NCBI GenBank assembly: GCA_964418255.1
Contig: CAYQKV010000007.1
Span: forward strand, 1 to 64,000
Reading direction: 5' to 3'
DNA length: 64,000 bases
Source: CAG-1782 sp964418255
GTDB lineage: Bacteria; Bacillota; Clostridia; Christensenellales; DTU072
The notes below the pieces were generated by a model, which saw nothing but the letters and a program-made list of their open reading frames with translations, did no database searches and was not told the origin of the DNA. A program made the position numbers and the translations under genes. Below, piece after piece: positions 8,317 to 16,275 of this stretch (position 1 is its first letter; every line of letters begins with the position of its first letter).

Positions 8317-8611
8317 AATTTAACTTTTGCGGTATGCTTTTCCATCCTTTTGCATAATGGAATGAAAGAAAAAATTCGATGAAATGTCTCATATGCGACA
8401 TAAAATACGGCATTGCCGTATGAAATAAAATTCGCCATAATGCGCATAAGCACATTTCATATTCCGCAAGGGATGTTTCATAGCAACAGCTGAATTTCAT
8501 TACATTAGCGCAAAGCGCCGCCTTTCTTCTTCACTATTCACTTTTACCTATTACTTCCAAAAATCGGCAAGATTAGTGGAAAGTGAAAAGTTAAGAGTGA
8601 AGAGGTAATAA
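8317..8611. repeat. Intergenic short-hairpin and low-complexity repeats
   Basis: This gene-free stretch holds two kinds of repeat. From 8360 to 8505 a run of short imperfect hairpins is punctuated by ATGAAAT or its complement ATTTCAT, at least five times. From 8524 to 8617 there are two blocks of TTCAC/GTGAA and TTACCTATTACTT-like sequence facing each other. The frames predicted on either strand here have no recognisable content, so I see no gene. Confidence 0.55.
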
Positions 8612-8649
8612 GTAAAATCGGCAATCCCCTTGCGGAGTTTGCCGATTTT
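8612..8649 (-). terminator. ssrA intrinsic terminator
   Basis: Ten-base arms AAATCGGCAA (8615-8624) and TTGCCGATTT (8639-8648) lie directly after the tmRNA CCA end and are followed on the minus strand by a short T run. Confidence 0.75.
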
Positions 8650-8998
8650 TGGTGGAGATGGCGAGACTTGCACTCGCGTCCTTATGCGATTAAAAACGTT
8701 TTTCTCCATACTCAGTCCGTTACCTTTTGTCGACCGGTTTTGCTTACGGACAAACTCGCCGGTACCTTGAGTCGCTTTGTCCCGTTCCCGATTCGCGACG
8801 ATTTCGGGCTCGTTTTTCCGCGTAATTGACGCCGGATTTTCCGTCCGCGGAATGCGGAGTCCGACGGCTACGCACTAAGCGGCGTAAGCGTAAGAATTTT
8901 GACTGTTGTCGTTTATTTTTTAGTTTCCGTTTTTACGAAGCCGAGCCTTCGGTATGCTTAACGTTCCCTTTCGCACAAGTCGAATCTGAAACACCCCC
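8650..8998 (-). ncRNA. ssrA: tmRNA
   Basis: Transfer-messenger RNA rescues stalled ribosomes. The minus strand begins GGGGGTG (5' acceptor strand) and ends GGACGCGAGTGCAAGTCTCG followed by CCATCTCCACCA, giving the T arm, acceptor stem and an encoded CCA. Length is 349 nt. The tag frame reads NDNSQNSYAYAA and stops at TAG (8875-8877). The tag ends AYAA rather than the usual ALAA or VAA. The first tag codon just before this reading is uncertain. Confidence 0.95.
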
Positions 8999-9200
8999 AT
9001 ATTTTATTTTATGCTAATAATATATCCTTTCTTCTCCATTTTGTCAAGTTCTCCCCTATTTATGCGTTTAATTTTAAGATTATTGCCACTATTTTACTTT
9101 TTTTCTCAATAAATAAAAATATGCCGTAATTTTTTTGATTTTTTTTTCATATAATGCTATCATATCAGTATTCTTAACTTATTTTTACGGAGGTATTAAA

Positions 9201-9437
9201 ATGAAAGATTTGATTGCAGCTTTCGACAAATTGCCGAAAATTCTCAAAATTATTCTGGCTCTTCCCGGACTCGATATCGTATGGGCTATTTACCGTATAG
9301 TGAAAGGCGTAGCTTACAAAAACTTCGTAACCCTTATCGCCGGTATCATTTGGCTCTGCGCTGGTTGGGCTATTCTTTGGATTATCGACCTCGTGTCCCT
9401 CATCCTTAAAGACACTCTCTACTTTGCCGAAGCATAA
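9201..9437 (+). CDS. Small membrane protein of unknown function
   Basis: A 78-residue protein, MKDLIAAFDKLPKILK..., with two hydrophobic stretches: one around LKIILALPGLDIVWAIYRIV and one around FVTLIAGIIWLCAGWAILWI. The start at 9201 is preferred because ACGGAGG lies eight bases before it; the longer frame from 9135 has none. It stands alone between tmRNA and a terminator at 9461. I do not recognise the family with certainty. Confidence 0.75.
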   Translation: MKDLIAAFDKLPKILKIILALPGLDIVWAIYRIVKGVAYKNFVTLIAGIIWLCAGWAILWIIDLVSLILKDTLYFAEA

Positions 9438-9460
9438 ATTTTTCTTTTACGGAATTATAA

Positions 9461-9495
9461 GAGGCTGCCCGCATTTAAGCGGACAGCCTCTTTTT
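9461..9495 (+). terminator. Intrinsic terminator after the small membrane protein
   Basis: GAGGCTGCCCGC and GCGGACAGCCTC form a 12-bp stem with one mismatch or wobble around an ATTTAA loop, followed by TTTTT. Confidence 0.85.
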
Positions 9496-9550
9496 AATGC
9501 CGACCCACTATCGCGCTAATACCCCTTGCCCTTCGTTTATAACATTAAAG

Positions 9551-9606
9551 TATCGCGAGATTTTTTTCGCAATCAAGCCGTCGTTGCACCGACGTGCAAT
9601 AATGCC
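9551..9606 (+). repeat. Fragment of the 35.3-kb transposon-like element
   Basis: About 55 bp align with the left part of the element at 35269-35465 (shared GATTTTTTTCG, then CAAGCCGTCG). The inner hairpin is TTGCAC-CGAC-GTGCAA here but CTGTAC-CGAC-GTACAG there, so both arms changed while pairing and loop were kept. No terminal inverted repeat is intact. Confidence 0.6.
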
Positions 9607-9615
9607 TCTACCCTT

Positions 9616-10125
9616 TTATTTCCCGTATTTTCTCGCGCCGCTTCCATACTCCGTCCCGCAATACGGACATTCGTTCCTCTTTTTCATCGGGTCGACGGTT
9701 ACCCTCGCTCCGCAGGCTTCGCAAGTAAACGTTATCGTTTCCGGCGTTTGCTTAACGTTCATATTCAACCTAAGCTCCCCGTTTTCATACAAATATCCGA
9801 CGATATATTTTTTCCTCAACGCCTCTCTTATCTTAGCGTCAGTTTCCTTTACCCTGAGATTCAATAAATTCGCAATGGTTCTAACATCGTATACATTGTC
9901 TTCCTCTACCGCTTCGACCAACCTTTTCATAGTTTTCAGCGACGCGTACCCGACCCATAAAAGCGGCGTTCCGTAAAACCCGAATACCGTCATCGCAATG
10001 CCAACGCCAAGCAACGCCCATATCCCGTTTACCGCGCCGAGCACTATGCCGACTATTCCTATCGGCAGACAAATCGTAGCCACAACCGCCAATATCATCA
10101 ATTTGTTAATATTTTTCTCTAACAC
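9616..10125 (-). CDS. Two-TM membrane protein with C-terminal zinc ribbon
   Basis: The 169-residue protein has two N-terminal membrane segments (about residues 8-30 and 34-62). A soluble middle part (VRTIANLLNLRVKETDAKIREAL) looks like a small winged-helix or PCI-like segment. A C-terminal zinc ribbon follows, with CEACGA at about 134 and CPYCGTEYG at about 153. Similar layouts occur in clostridial proteins of unknown role. It is probably a single-gene unit. A localised signalling or scaffold role is possible but not supported further by neighbours. Confidence 0.7.
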   Translation of the reverse strand: MLEKNINKLMILAVVATICLPIGIVGIVLGAVNGIWALLGVGIAMTVFGFYGTPLLWVGYASLKTMKRLVEAVEEDNVYDVRTIANLLNLRVKETDAKIREALRKKYIVGYLYENGELRLNMNVKQTPETITFTCEACGARVTVDPMKKRNECPYCGTEYGSGARKYGK

Positions 10126-10222
10126 TTTTACCCTCGTTTATATAAATATCCTCCTATGAATTTTCAATTTTATACTCAATTTACTACTATCATCAAAAAA
10201 ATTATCTTCCACAAATTGTAAC

Positions 10223-11060
10223 TTATTCTACAAAAAATCGGTTCTTTCTTGTCCTCGTATTCAACTCCAATAAATATTCTGCCTTTTCCCTCGCGGTTTT
10301 AAAATTACAAAGAGTTTCTTCTATCTTCTCAAACAGTATGGCTTCCTGTTCGCTTTTTTGATAAATCCATATATCGCTTTGATAAACAGAATGTTCTTCT
10401 ATATCCTTTGCTCGATAAGGTTGAGCATTATATCCAACAAAAAATAAGTTTTCACCTAATTTTCTTGCAGGCGCCCCCCCCCCAAGAAGTGTTGGATGGA
10501 ATTTTTTTCCCCGAAACAACGCTACGCGTTCCGATAATCGCGCCTGAGCCAATTTGACAACCTTTCAAAATTGCCGTCAAACGCCCAATCCATACGTGGT
10601 CTCCTATATAAACACTTTTTCCGTAATTTATTCTCTTATAATTGTCCGAGTCAAAGATTAAATGTGAATCCGAAGTTAAGACTTCTACTCCGGAAGAAAA
10701 TAAACCGTCATTTCCTATGAAAATATTCTTTTCTTCATAACACCGTAGCCTTAAAATTTCTCCGTATGGATTAAAATAGTTATTCGCACCTATATGGCAT
10801 ATACTATTGTGAAATAATTGCAAATCAACAACATATTTAGCTTTCCCCGCATTTAGAAAAACCAAATTATTATTGCCATAAAATATAATTTCACTACGAT
10901 AAAGTTGCGCTATTGTCGATTTTGATGAGTCACTATTAACAAAAACAAGATTTCCAGTCCCACAAAAAACTATTTTCGACTCAATCATATCTAGTGAACC
11001 GATTACTTTATTGTTTTTCAAACAAATAAAATCAGCTTGCTTTGTAACTGTTTCAGCCAT
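10223..11060 (-). pseudogene. Hexapeptide-repeat acyltransferase, frameshifted at a G10 tract
   Basis: The first part (11060-10474) encodes a left-handed beta-helix acyltransferase: VYIGDHVWIGRLTAILKG, then GAIIGTRSVV and SNTSWGG. Such enzymes acetylate sugars of surface polysaccharides. At 10474-10483 ten consecutive C (G on the coding strand) shift the frame, and translation ends as ACKKIR at 10452. In the next frame the expected WGG-x-PARKLGENLF continues for about 85 more residues to 10223. Nine Gs would restore one frame. This may be a phase-variable gene in its off state, a real mutation or a homopolymer read error. GGAGG favours the start at 11060. Confidence 0.8.
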
Positions 11061-11085
11061 ATTTCCCTCCATTTTGTTTTAGTAT

Positions 11086-11114
11086 ATTATAAATCATCTC
11101 TAAAATCAAGTAAA
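11086..11114 (-). promoter_or_regulatory. Predicted acyltransferase promoter
   Basis: Minus strand TTTACT (11109-11114), 17 bp, TATAAT (11086-11091). The -10 is a perfect match and the -35 is weak. Confidence 0.45.
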
Positions 11115-11152
11115 TCTTCCCTTGTAGCAAATGTTACGCAACGCCGTATTCC

Positions 11153-11203
11153 TGTTGATAACTCTCTCCGTTTTGTGGATAACTTTGTGGAAAATGTGGA
11201 TAA
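11153..11203 (+). other. Cluster of phased DnaA boxes
   Basis: TGTTGATAA (11153-11161), TGTGGATAA (11174-11182) and TGTGGATAA (11195-11203) lie exactly 21 bp apart, in one direction, with a near-box TGTGGAAAA at 11186. TGTGGATAA is the complement of the consensus TTATCCACA. No dnaA or dnaN is nearby. It lies in a 360-bp gene-free gap before paaK; otherwise that gap holds only promoters. Confidence 0.65.
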
Positions 11204-11356
11204 CTCGCCTTTCTTTCCTTTATTTTTGTCCCTAAACGCGCGTTTAGGCTCCCCGTATACCCCTTTAACCGATGCGTTCGTTCTCATCCGCTCGGAATTA
11301 TCCGCAACTTCTTTCCTTTCCCTTGATTTCCCGCCGTTTCTTCCACCACTCCGCGA

Positions 11357-11385
11357 TTGACAAGGGTATTAAACAATGATAAAAT
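11357..11385 (+). promoter_or_regulatory. paaK promoter
   Basis: TTGACA (11357-11362), 17 bp, TAAAAT (11380-11385). Its position makes an upstream start of paaK at 11376 impossible and supports 11433. Confidence 0.75.
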
Positions 11386-11432
11386 ATTTCCGAAAAAAAC
11401 TAACGACAACCGTCTTTTATGGAGAATTACCT

Positions 11433-12740
11433 ATGCAAAACTATTATCAAAAAGAAATCGAATGCGCGTCCGTCGAAGAGCTTAAAGCCATTCAGAATGC
11501 GAAGCTCGTTAAGCAGGTGAAACACGTTTACGAAAACGTTCCCTACTACCGCAATCTTATGGACGAAAAGGGCGTTAAACCCGAGGATATTCGTTCTACC
11601 GACGACATATACAAACTTCCCTTCCTGTCCAAAGCGGATTTACGCGACGCGTACCCGTACGGGCTTCTCGCCAAACCTCTTTCCGAATGCGTTCGTATTC
11701 AATCTACTAGCGGAACCACGGGCAGGCGTGTAGTCGCGTTCTACACCCAACACGACGTCGACCTATGGGAAGATTGTTGCGCACGCGCAATCGTCGCCGC
11801 GGGCGGCTCGAAAGATGACGTTTGCCAGGTCGCTTACGGCTACGGGTTGTTTACCGGCGGACCGGGACTCAACGGCGGTTCGCACAAAGTCGGCTGTCTC
11901 ACGCTTCCTATGTCCAGCGGAAACACCGAACGCCAGATTCAGTTTATGCGCGACCTCGGTTCGACTATCCTCTGTTGCACCCCGTCGTACGCGGCTTACA
12001 TAGGCGAAACCCTCAAAGATATGGGACTTACGCCCGACGACATTAAACTGAAAGCGGGTATTTTCGGCGCGGAACCGTGGACGGAAGCTATGAGAAAAGA
12101 CATAGAAGCGTCCCTCGGCATTAAAGCGTACGATATTTACGGACTGACCGAAACAAGCGGTCCCGGGGTTTCTTTCGAATGTTCCGAACAGACGGGAATG
12201 CACATAAACGAAGACCATTTCTATGCGGAAATCATCAACCCCGAAACGGGCGAAGTACTCCCCGAAGGAGAAAAAGGCGAACTCGTCTTCACCTCTCTCG
12301 ACAAAGAAGCGTTTCCATTACTCCGTTACCGCACGCGCGACATCTGCGTGCTTCAACGTAAAAAATGCAGCTGCGGCAGAACGCTCATCAAAATGTGCAA
12401 ACCTATGGGCAGAAGCGACGATATGCTCATCATCCGCGGCGTGAACGTCTTCCCGTCCCAGATAGAAACCGTGCTCCTCGAACAGGGATACACGCCGAAC
12501 TATCGCATCGAACTCGACCGCGTAAACAACACCGACACCTTCGACATTTACGTCGAAATGAACAGCGAACAGTTCAGCGACACGGTAAAGGACGTTTCCC
12601 AAAAGGAAAAAGAACTCGCTTCCGCAATCAAAACTATGCTCGGCATAAACCCGAAAATGCACCTCGTCGCGCCGAAAACCATAGTAAGAAGCGAAGGCAA
12701 AGCCGTACGCGTGGTAGATAAACGCAAACTTCACGACTAA
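11433..12740 (+). CDS. paaK: Phenylacetate-CoA ligase family protein
   Basis: An adenylate-forming ligase of 435 residues that makes aryl-CoA (phenylacetyl-CoA or a related aryl acid thioester) from acid, ATP and CoA. The ATP loop QSTSGTTGRRVV is near residue 93, and YDIYGLTETSGPG near residue 234 is the A5-like motif. A CSCGRTL region and a C-terminal subdomain (RGVNVFPSQIE) follow. The start at 11433 follows TGGAGAA and lies after the promoter. It is followed 19 bp later by a tandem ACT protein, a pairing common in anaerobes that degrade or make aryl acids from aromatic amino acids. The true substrate cannot be told from sequence. Confidence 0.88.
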   Translation: MQNYYQKEIECASVEELKAIQNAKLVKQVKHVYENVPYYRNLMDEKGVKPEDIRSTDDIYKLPFLSKADLRDAYPYGLLAKPLSECVRIQSTSGTTGRRVVAFYTQHDVDLWEDCCARAIVAAGGSKDDVCQVAYGYGLFTGGPGLNGGSHKVGCLTLPMSSGNTERQIQFMRDLGSTILCCTPSYAAYIGETLKDMGLTPDDIKLKAGIFGAEPWTEAMRKDIEASLGIKAYDIYGLTETSGPGVSFECSEQTGMHINEDHFYAEIINPETGEVLPEGEKGELVFTSLDKEAFPLLRYRTRDICVLQRKKCSCGRTLIKMCKPMGRSDDMLIIRGVNVFPSQIETVLLEQGYTPNYRIELDRVNNTDTFDIYVEMNSEQFSDTVKDVSQKEKELASAIKTMLGINPKMHLVAPKTIVRSEGKAVRVVDKRKLHD

Positions 12741-12759
12741 ATTAAGGAGAGATTTAATT

Positions 12760-13164
12760 ATGAAACAAATATCGATTTTCATCGAAAACGAAAAAGGAAA
12801 ACTCGCCGCCGTCACGTCTCTTTTGGCGAAAAACGGCATAGATTTGCGCGCGCTCAGTATCGCGGATACCGCAGATTACGGAATTTTGCGCATAATCGCA
12901 GACGACGTGGAAAAAGCGAAAAATCTCCTCTCCGAAAGCGGTTACCTCACGCGCATAAACGACGTTATCGGAGTAAAAATCGAAGATAAAGTCGGCTCGC
13001 TTTCACGCATAATAACCGCCCTCTCTATCGCGGACATCGCGGTGGAATACACCTACGCGTTCACTTCTCCCACCGAAGGTCAGGCGTTTATGGTATTCCG
13101 CGTAAACGACAACGCCCGCGCGATAAGCGCGCTTGCCGCCGCAGGAATAACCGCCGTAATATAA
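12760..13164 (+). CDS. Tandem ACT-domain protein
   Basis: A 134-residue protein with two ACT domains. The first begins KQISIFIENEKGKLAAVTSL and the second IGVKIEDKVGSLSRIITAL. ACT domains bind amino acids and regulate metabolic enzymes. The gene follows paaK closely behind an AAGGAGAG site and is surely in the same transcript. It probably senses an aromatic or other amino acid and tunes the ligase, but that is inference from the recurrent gene pair. Confidence 0.85.
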   Translation: MKQISIFIENEKGKLAAVTSLLAKNGIDLRALSIADTADYGILRIIADDVEKAKNLLSESGYLTRINDVIGVKIEDKVGSLSRIITALSIADIAVEYTYAFTSPTEGQAFMVFRVNDNARAISALAAAGITAVI

Positions 13165-13215
13165 ACGCTTGATTTGCGATTTGAGGATACCGTAAATTCT
13201 GTTTAAGGTGCCGAA

Positions 13216-13623
13216 ATGAAAAATATTAAACGAAAATTCATCGCGATACTCGCTTTGCTTGCGGCGCTTACTTTTGTAACTATGGCGTTTACCGCCTGCA
13301 TAAGAAGCGAATGCCACGGAACTTATATCGCGTCGATAAGTTATGAAAAAGGCGACGAAATAAAGAAGGAATACTATTCTTTCACAGGCGTTCAGACCTA
13401 TAAAATAAATCTCAAAGCGGACGAAGAAATTTACGTTTCCGTCACAACGGCAAGCGGCGATATGAACGTGAAAATCACATTAGGCGACGAGATAAAAGCC
13501 GAAGAAAAGGTTACGGATTCTTTCGAAAAAACCGTGCAAGCCGATAAAAAATGTACGGCGAAAATCGAATTTGCCGCCGAAAATCACGAAGGAAGTTTTA
13601 TCGTGAGACATTTGAAAAAATAA
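13216..13623 (+). CDS. Putative lipoprotein, unknown function
   Basis: A 135-residue protein. Residues 1-28 form a signal peptide with positively charged N-terminus and a hydrophobic core (FIAILALLAALTFVTMAF) that ends in FTAC, a possible lipobox, although Phe at -3 is unusual. The rest is beta-rich and lysine-rich, with a repeated pattern of short strands such as EEIYVSVTTASGDMNVKITL. It resembles small surface beta-sandwich lipoproteins, but I cannot name a family. A terminator follows. Confidence 0.65.
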   Translation: MKNIKRKFIAILALLAALTFVTMAFTACIRSECHGTYIASISYEKGDEIKKEYYSFTGVQTYKINLKADEEIYVSVTTASGDMNVKITLGDEIKAEEKVTDSFEKTVQADKKCTAKIEFAAENHEGSFIVRHLKK

Positions 13624-13629
13624 TGTTTG

Positions 13630-13663
13630 AAAAGCGCGCGAAAAACAAAATTCGCGCGCTTTT
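13630..13663 (+). terminator. Intrinsic terminator
   Basis: AAAAGCGCGCGAA and TTCGCGCGCTTTT form a perfect 13-bp stem with a T tail ahead of the rpmG promoter. Confidence 0.9.
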
Positions 13664-13763
13664 AATTACATTCTGCATTCGGGAACACGCGTACGCGCAC
13701 GCAAAGCGCGTATAAATAATTATAATTTTATAAACGAATTTTATAAATATATGCAAAATCCGT

Positions 13764-13793
13764 TTGACAAAGAAGCAATTCGTATGTTATAGT
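13764..13793 (+). promoter_or_regulatory. rpmG-secE-nusG promoter
   Basis: TTGACA (13764-13769), 18 bp, TATAGT (13788-13793), 48 bp ahead of rpmG, whose ATG is preceded by TCGGAGG. Confidence 0.75.
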
Positions 13794-13840
13794 GTATAAG
13801 CACCTTTGAGGGTGTAATTTTTTTCGGAGGTAAAAGTTTT

Positions 13841-14005
13841 ATGGCGACAACCGGAAGCAGAGTCAAAATTACGCTCGCCTGCACGGAGTGTAAACAGCGC
13901 AATTACGACAAACAGAAAAACAAAAAGAACACTCCCGACAGAATGGAAGTCAAAAAATATTGCAGATTTTGCAAAAAGCATACCGTTCATAAAGAAGCAA
14001 AATAA
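13841..14005 (+). CDS. rpmG: 50S ribosomal protein L33
   Basis: A 54-residue protein encoded by a short frame ahead of secE. It has two CxxC pairs (ACTECKQR and KKYCRFCKKHTVH), so it is the zinc-binding form of L33. The order rpmG-secE-nusG is standard. CGGAGG lies 10 bases before the ATG. The frame is short and was identified by translating the promoter-proximal sequence. Confidence 0.95.
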   Translation: MATTGSRVKITLACTECKQRNYDKQKNKKNTPDRMEVKKYCRFCKKHTVHKEAK

Positions 14006-14020
14006 TTCGCGGAGGAAGCA

Positions 14021-14350
14021 ATGGCAAGAAAGAACAATCTTGATTTATCCACTCCCAATTTAGAGCCGGTAGCAAAAGCGGATAAAAAAGCCGAAGTCGC
14101 GGACAAGAAATCTCCCGCGAAAAAAGGCAAAGCCAAAAAACGCAAGCCTGTCGGCAGATATTTCCGCGATATTATCAGCGAACTGAAAAAGGTAGACTGG
14201 GCAAAATTCAAATCCACCAAAGCGAACAAGGGCGTGCTCGCGCAGACGGGTACCGTTCTTTTAATCGTCGCGGTATTTATCGTAGTCATAACGGCAATGG
14301 ATTTGGGCTTGTCCGAACTGCTTAATCTGCTCATCGGCGCAGCCGCATAA
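14021..14350 (+). CDS. secE: Preprotein translocase subunit SecE
   Basis: SecE clamps SecY in the membrane translocon. The 109-residue product has a long basic N-terminal tail rich in Lys and Ala, then the conserved amphipathic RYFRDIISELKKVDW segment and one membrane helix (TGTVLLIVAVFIVVITAMDL). The single-helix form is typical of Gram-positives; the basic tail is longer than in Bacillus. It sits 15 bp after rpmG and is followed by nusG. Confidence 0.95.
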   Translation: MARKNNLDLSTPNLEPVAKADKKAEVADKKSPAKKGKAKKRKPVGRYFRDIISELKKVDWAKFKSTKANKGVLAQTGTVLLIVAVFIVVITAMDLGLSELLNLLIGAAA

Positions 14351-14399
14351 AGAAAGAAGTTTTTCGATAAACTTCGCATATCAGGAGTGAATTAACGAA

Positions 14400-14960
14400 A
14401 TGGAAAATGAAAATAGCGTAGTAATGAATAAAACGCCGCAGTGGTACGTGATACACGTTTATTCGTCCTACGAGTTTATGGTGAAAAATAACCTCGAAAA
14501 GATGATTGAAAACAACCACTTGCAGGATTTTATATATGAAATCTCCATTCCCGTTAAGGAAGAAATCGTCGAAAGAAACGGTAAACGTAAGGTCGTGGAG
14601 AAAAAGAAATTCCCCGGATACGTTTTCGTCAAGATGATACACACGCAGGAAGTCGGCTATCTCGTAATCAATACGAGAGGCGTAACCGGTTTCTGCGGTC
14701 CGAGCGGAAAACCTCTCGCCCTCACCGCCGACGAAATCAAGAGAATGGGTCTGGAAAAGAGAGACATCGAAAGTTTCGACGTTGCCGTAGGCGACCTTAT
14801 CAGGGTTATCAGCGGCGCGTTCGAGTCCAACCTCGGCACGGTGGAAAAGATTTTCCCCGACAAGGAAAAAGTTCAGGTTATGATGCAGCTCTTCGGAAGA
14901 GATACTCCCGTAGAACTCGAATTCAACCAGATAGAGAAAGTCACGTCGAACAACGATTGA
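14400..14960 (+). CDS. nusG: Transcription termination/antitermination factor NusG
   Basis: NusG binds RNA polymerase through its N-terminal domain and links transcription to Rho and to ribosomes through its KOW domain. The 186-residue protein shows the NGN domain (QWYVIHVYSSYEFMVKNNLE; then KKFPGYVFVKM) and a C-terminal KOW motif (GDLIRVISGAFESNLGTVE). Length fits the family. It is the third gene of the rpmG transcript. Confidence 0.96.
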   Translation: MENENSVVMNKTPQWYVIHVYSSYEFMVKNNLEKMIENNHLQDFIYEISIPVKEEIVERNGKRKVVEKKKFPGYVFVKMIHTQEVGYLVINTRGVTGFCGPSGKPLALTADEIKRMGLEKRDIESFDVAVGDLIRVISGAFESNLGTVEKIFPDKEKVQVMMQLFGRDTPVELEFNQIEKVTSNND

Positions 14961-15081
14961 CGTCGATTTAATTAAGGATAATCGTTATTATATAATAACT
15001 TTTATTATAAATAATGGGAGAACGGCAAAAAACTTTACATTTCCGTTCGTTTGTACCAAGTAGTCGAAGGAGGTATTGACT

Positions 15082-15507
15082 ATGGCAAAGAAAATCAGCG
15101 CAGTAGTTAAGTTACAACTGCCCGCAGGCAAAGCAACCCCCGGTCCTCCGGTAGGTTCCACCCTCGGTCCTCACGGTATCGCTATACCGATGTTCACCAA
15201 AGAATTCAACGAAAAAACCGCGAAAGACGCAGGACTTATCATCCCCGTAATCATCACGATTTACGCAGACCGTTCTTTCTCGTTCGTGCTTAAAACGCCC
15301 CCGGCTCCCGTCCTTATCAAAAAGGCTTGCGGAATAGAAAGCGGAAGCGCGGCTCCCAACAAGAACAAAGTGGCGAAACTCACCAAAGCTCAGCTCGAAG
15401 AAATCGCCAAGACCAAAATGCCCGACCTTAACGCGGCAAGCCTCGAATCCGCTATGAGTATGATAGCGGGAACGGCTCGCAGTATGGGTATTACCGTCGA
15501 AGAATAA
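15082..15507 (+). CDS. rplK: 50S ribosomal protein L11
   Basis: L11 forms the GTPase-associated centre with 23S rRNA. The 141-residue product starts MAKKISAVVKLQLPAGKATP and carries the PVGSTLGPHGIAI and PPAPVLIKKACGI signatures. The ATG at 15082 follows AAGGAGG; a TTG two codons upstream is not needed. A 120-bp gap after nusG has an AT-rich stretch with TATAAT at 14991 that may be a separate promoter, or a site for autoregulation by L1. Confidence 0.96.
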   Translation: MAKKISAVVKLQLPAGKATPGPPVGSTLGPHGIAIPMFTKEFNEKTAKDAGLIIPVIITIYADRSFSFVLKTPPAPVLIKKACGIESGSAAPNKNKVAKLTKAQLEEIAKTKMPDLNAASLESAMSMIAGTARSMGITVEE

Positions 15508-15518
15508 GGAGGCGCACG

Positions 15519-16202
15519 ATGAAAGCAGGTAAAAAATATATCGATTCGTTAAAAGCATTTGACAAATCCAAAGCATACGACAGCGCGGAAGCGGCGAAAA
15601 TCGTCGTGGAAACCGCAAAAGCGAAATTCGACGAAACCATCGAACTTCACTGCAAACTCGGCGTAGACCCCCGTCACGCTGACCAGCAGGTAAGAGGCGT
15701 CGTAGTACTCCCCCACGGAACCGGTCGTAACCTTCGCGTGCTCGTAATCACGAAAGGCGCGAAAGCGGACGAAGCAGTAGCAGCCGGCGCGGATATGGTA
15801 GGCGCGGAAGAAATGGTTCAGAAAATCCAGGGCGGTTGGTTCGATTTCGACGTATGTATCACCACCCCCGATATGATGGGACTCGTAGGTCGTCTCGGTA
15901 AACTCCTCGGACCTAAGGGCTTGATGCCTACCCCGAAGAGCGGAACGGTTACTATGGATATCGCAAAGGCAGTCAAAGACGTAAAAGCAGGTAAAGTCGA
16001 ATACAGAGTAGACAAAACCGCTATCATCCACTGCCCGATGGGAAAAGCCAGCTTCGGCGCGGAAAAAATACTCGATAACTTCAACACCCTTATGGAAGCT
16101 ATCGTAAAAGCAAAACCGGCGGCAAGCAAAGGCGTTTACCTCAGAAGCGTAACCATCGCTTCCACGATGGGACCCGGCGTAAAAGTCAACTACAAAATGT
16201 AA
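15519..16202 (+). CDS. rplA: 50S ribosomal protein L1
   Basis: L1 builds the ribosomal stalk near the E site and represses its own operon in many bacteria. The 227-residue product has KAGKKYIDSLKAFDKSKAYD at the start and the TPDMMGLVGRLGKLLGPKGL signature. AAGGAGG precedes the ATG. A strong terminator follows, so the usual next genes rplJ and rplL are not in this transcript. Confidence 0.96.
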   Translation: MKAGKKYIDSLKAFDKSKAYDSAEAAKIVVETAKAKFDETIELHCKLGVDPRHADQQVRGVVVLPHGTGRNLRVLVITKGAKADEAVAAGADMVGAEEMVQKIQGGWFDFDVCITTPDMMGLVGRLGKLLGPKGLMPTPKSGTVTMDIAKAVKDVKAGKVEYRVDKTAIIHCPMGKASFGAEKILDNFNTLMEAIVKAKPAASKGVYLRSVTIASTMGPGVKVNYKM

Positions 16203-16221
16203 CGGAACTTCCGTTGTAAAC

Positions 16222-16253
16222 AAAAGGCTGTTTGCGAAAACGAACAGCCTTTT
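16222..16253 (+). terminator. Terminator of the rplK-rplA operon
   Basis: AAAAGGCTGTT (16222-16232) and AACAGCCTTTT (16243-16253) form an 11-bp stem ending in T residues. Confidence 0.9.
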
Positions 16254-16275
16254 ACTTTATAGAAATTATTTTTTT

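Noticed and set aside
11153..11203. Chromosomal replication origin
   Set aside because: Boxes are present, but there is no DNA unwinding element with DnaA-trio that I can recognise, and no dnaA/dnaN/gyr genes.
13680..13763. Possible tRNA ahead of rpmG, as in many Bacillota
   Set aside because: No cloverleaf or CCA-like end could be built; the stretch is a GC hairpin and AT-rich promoter DNA.
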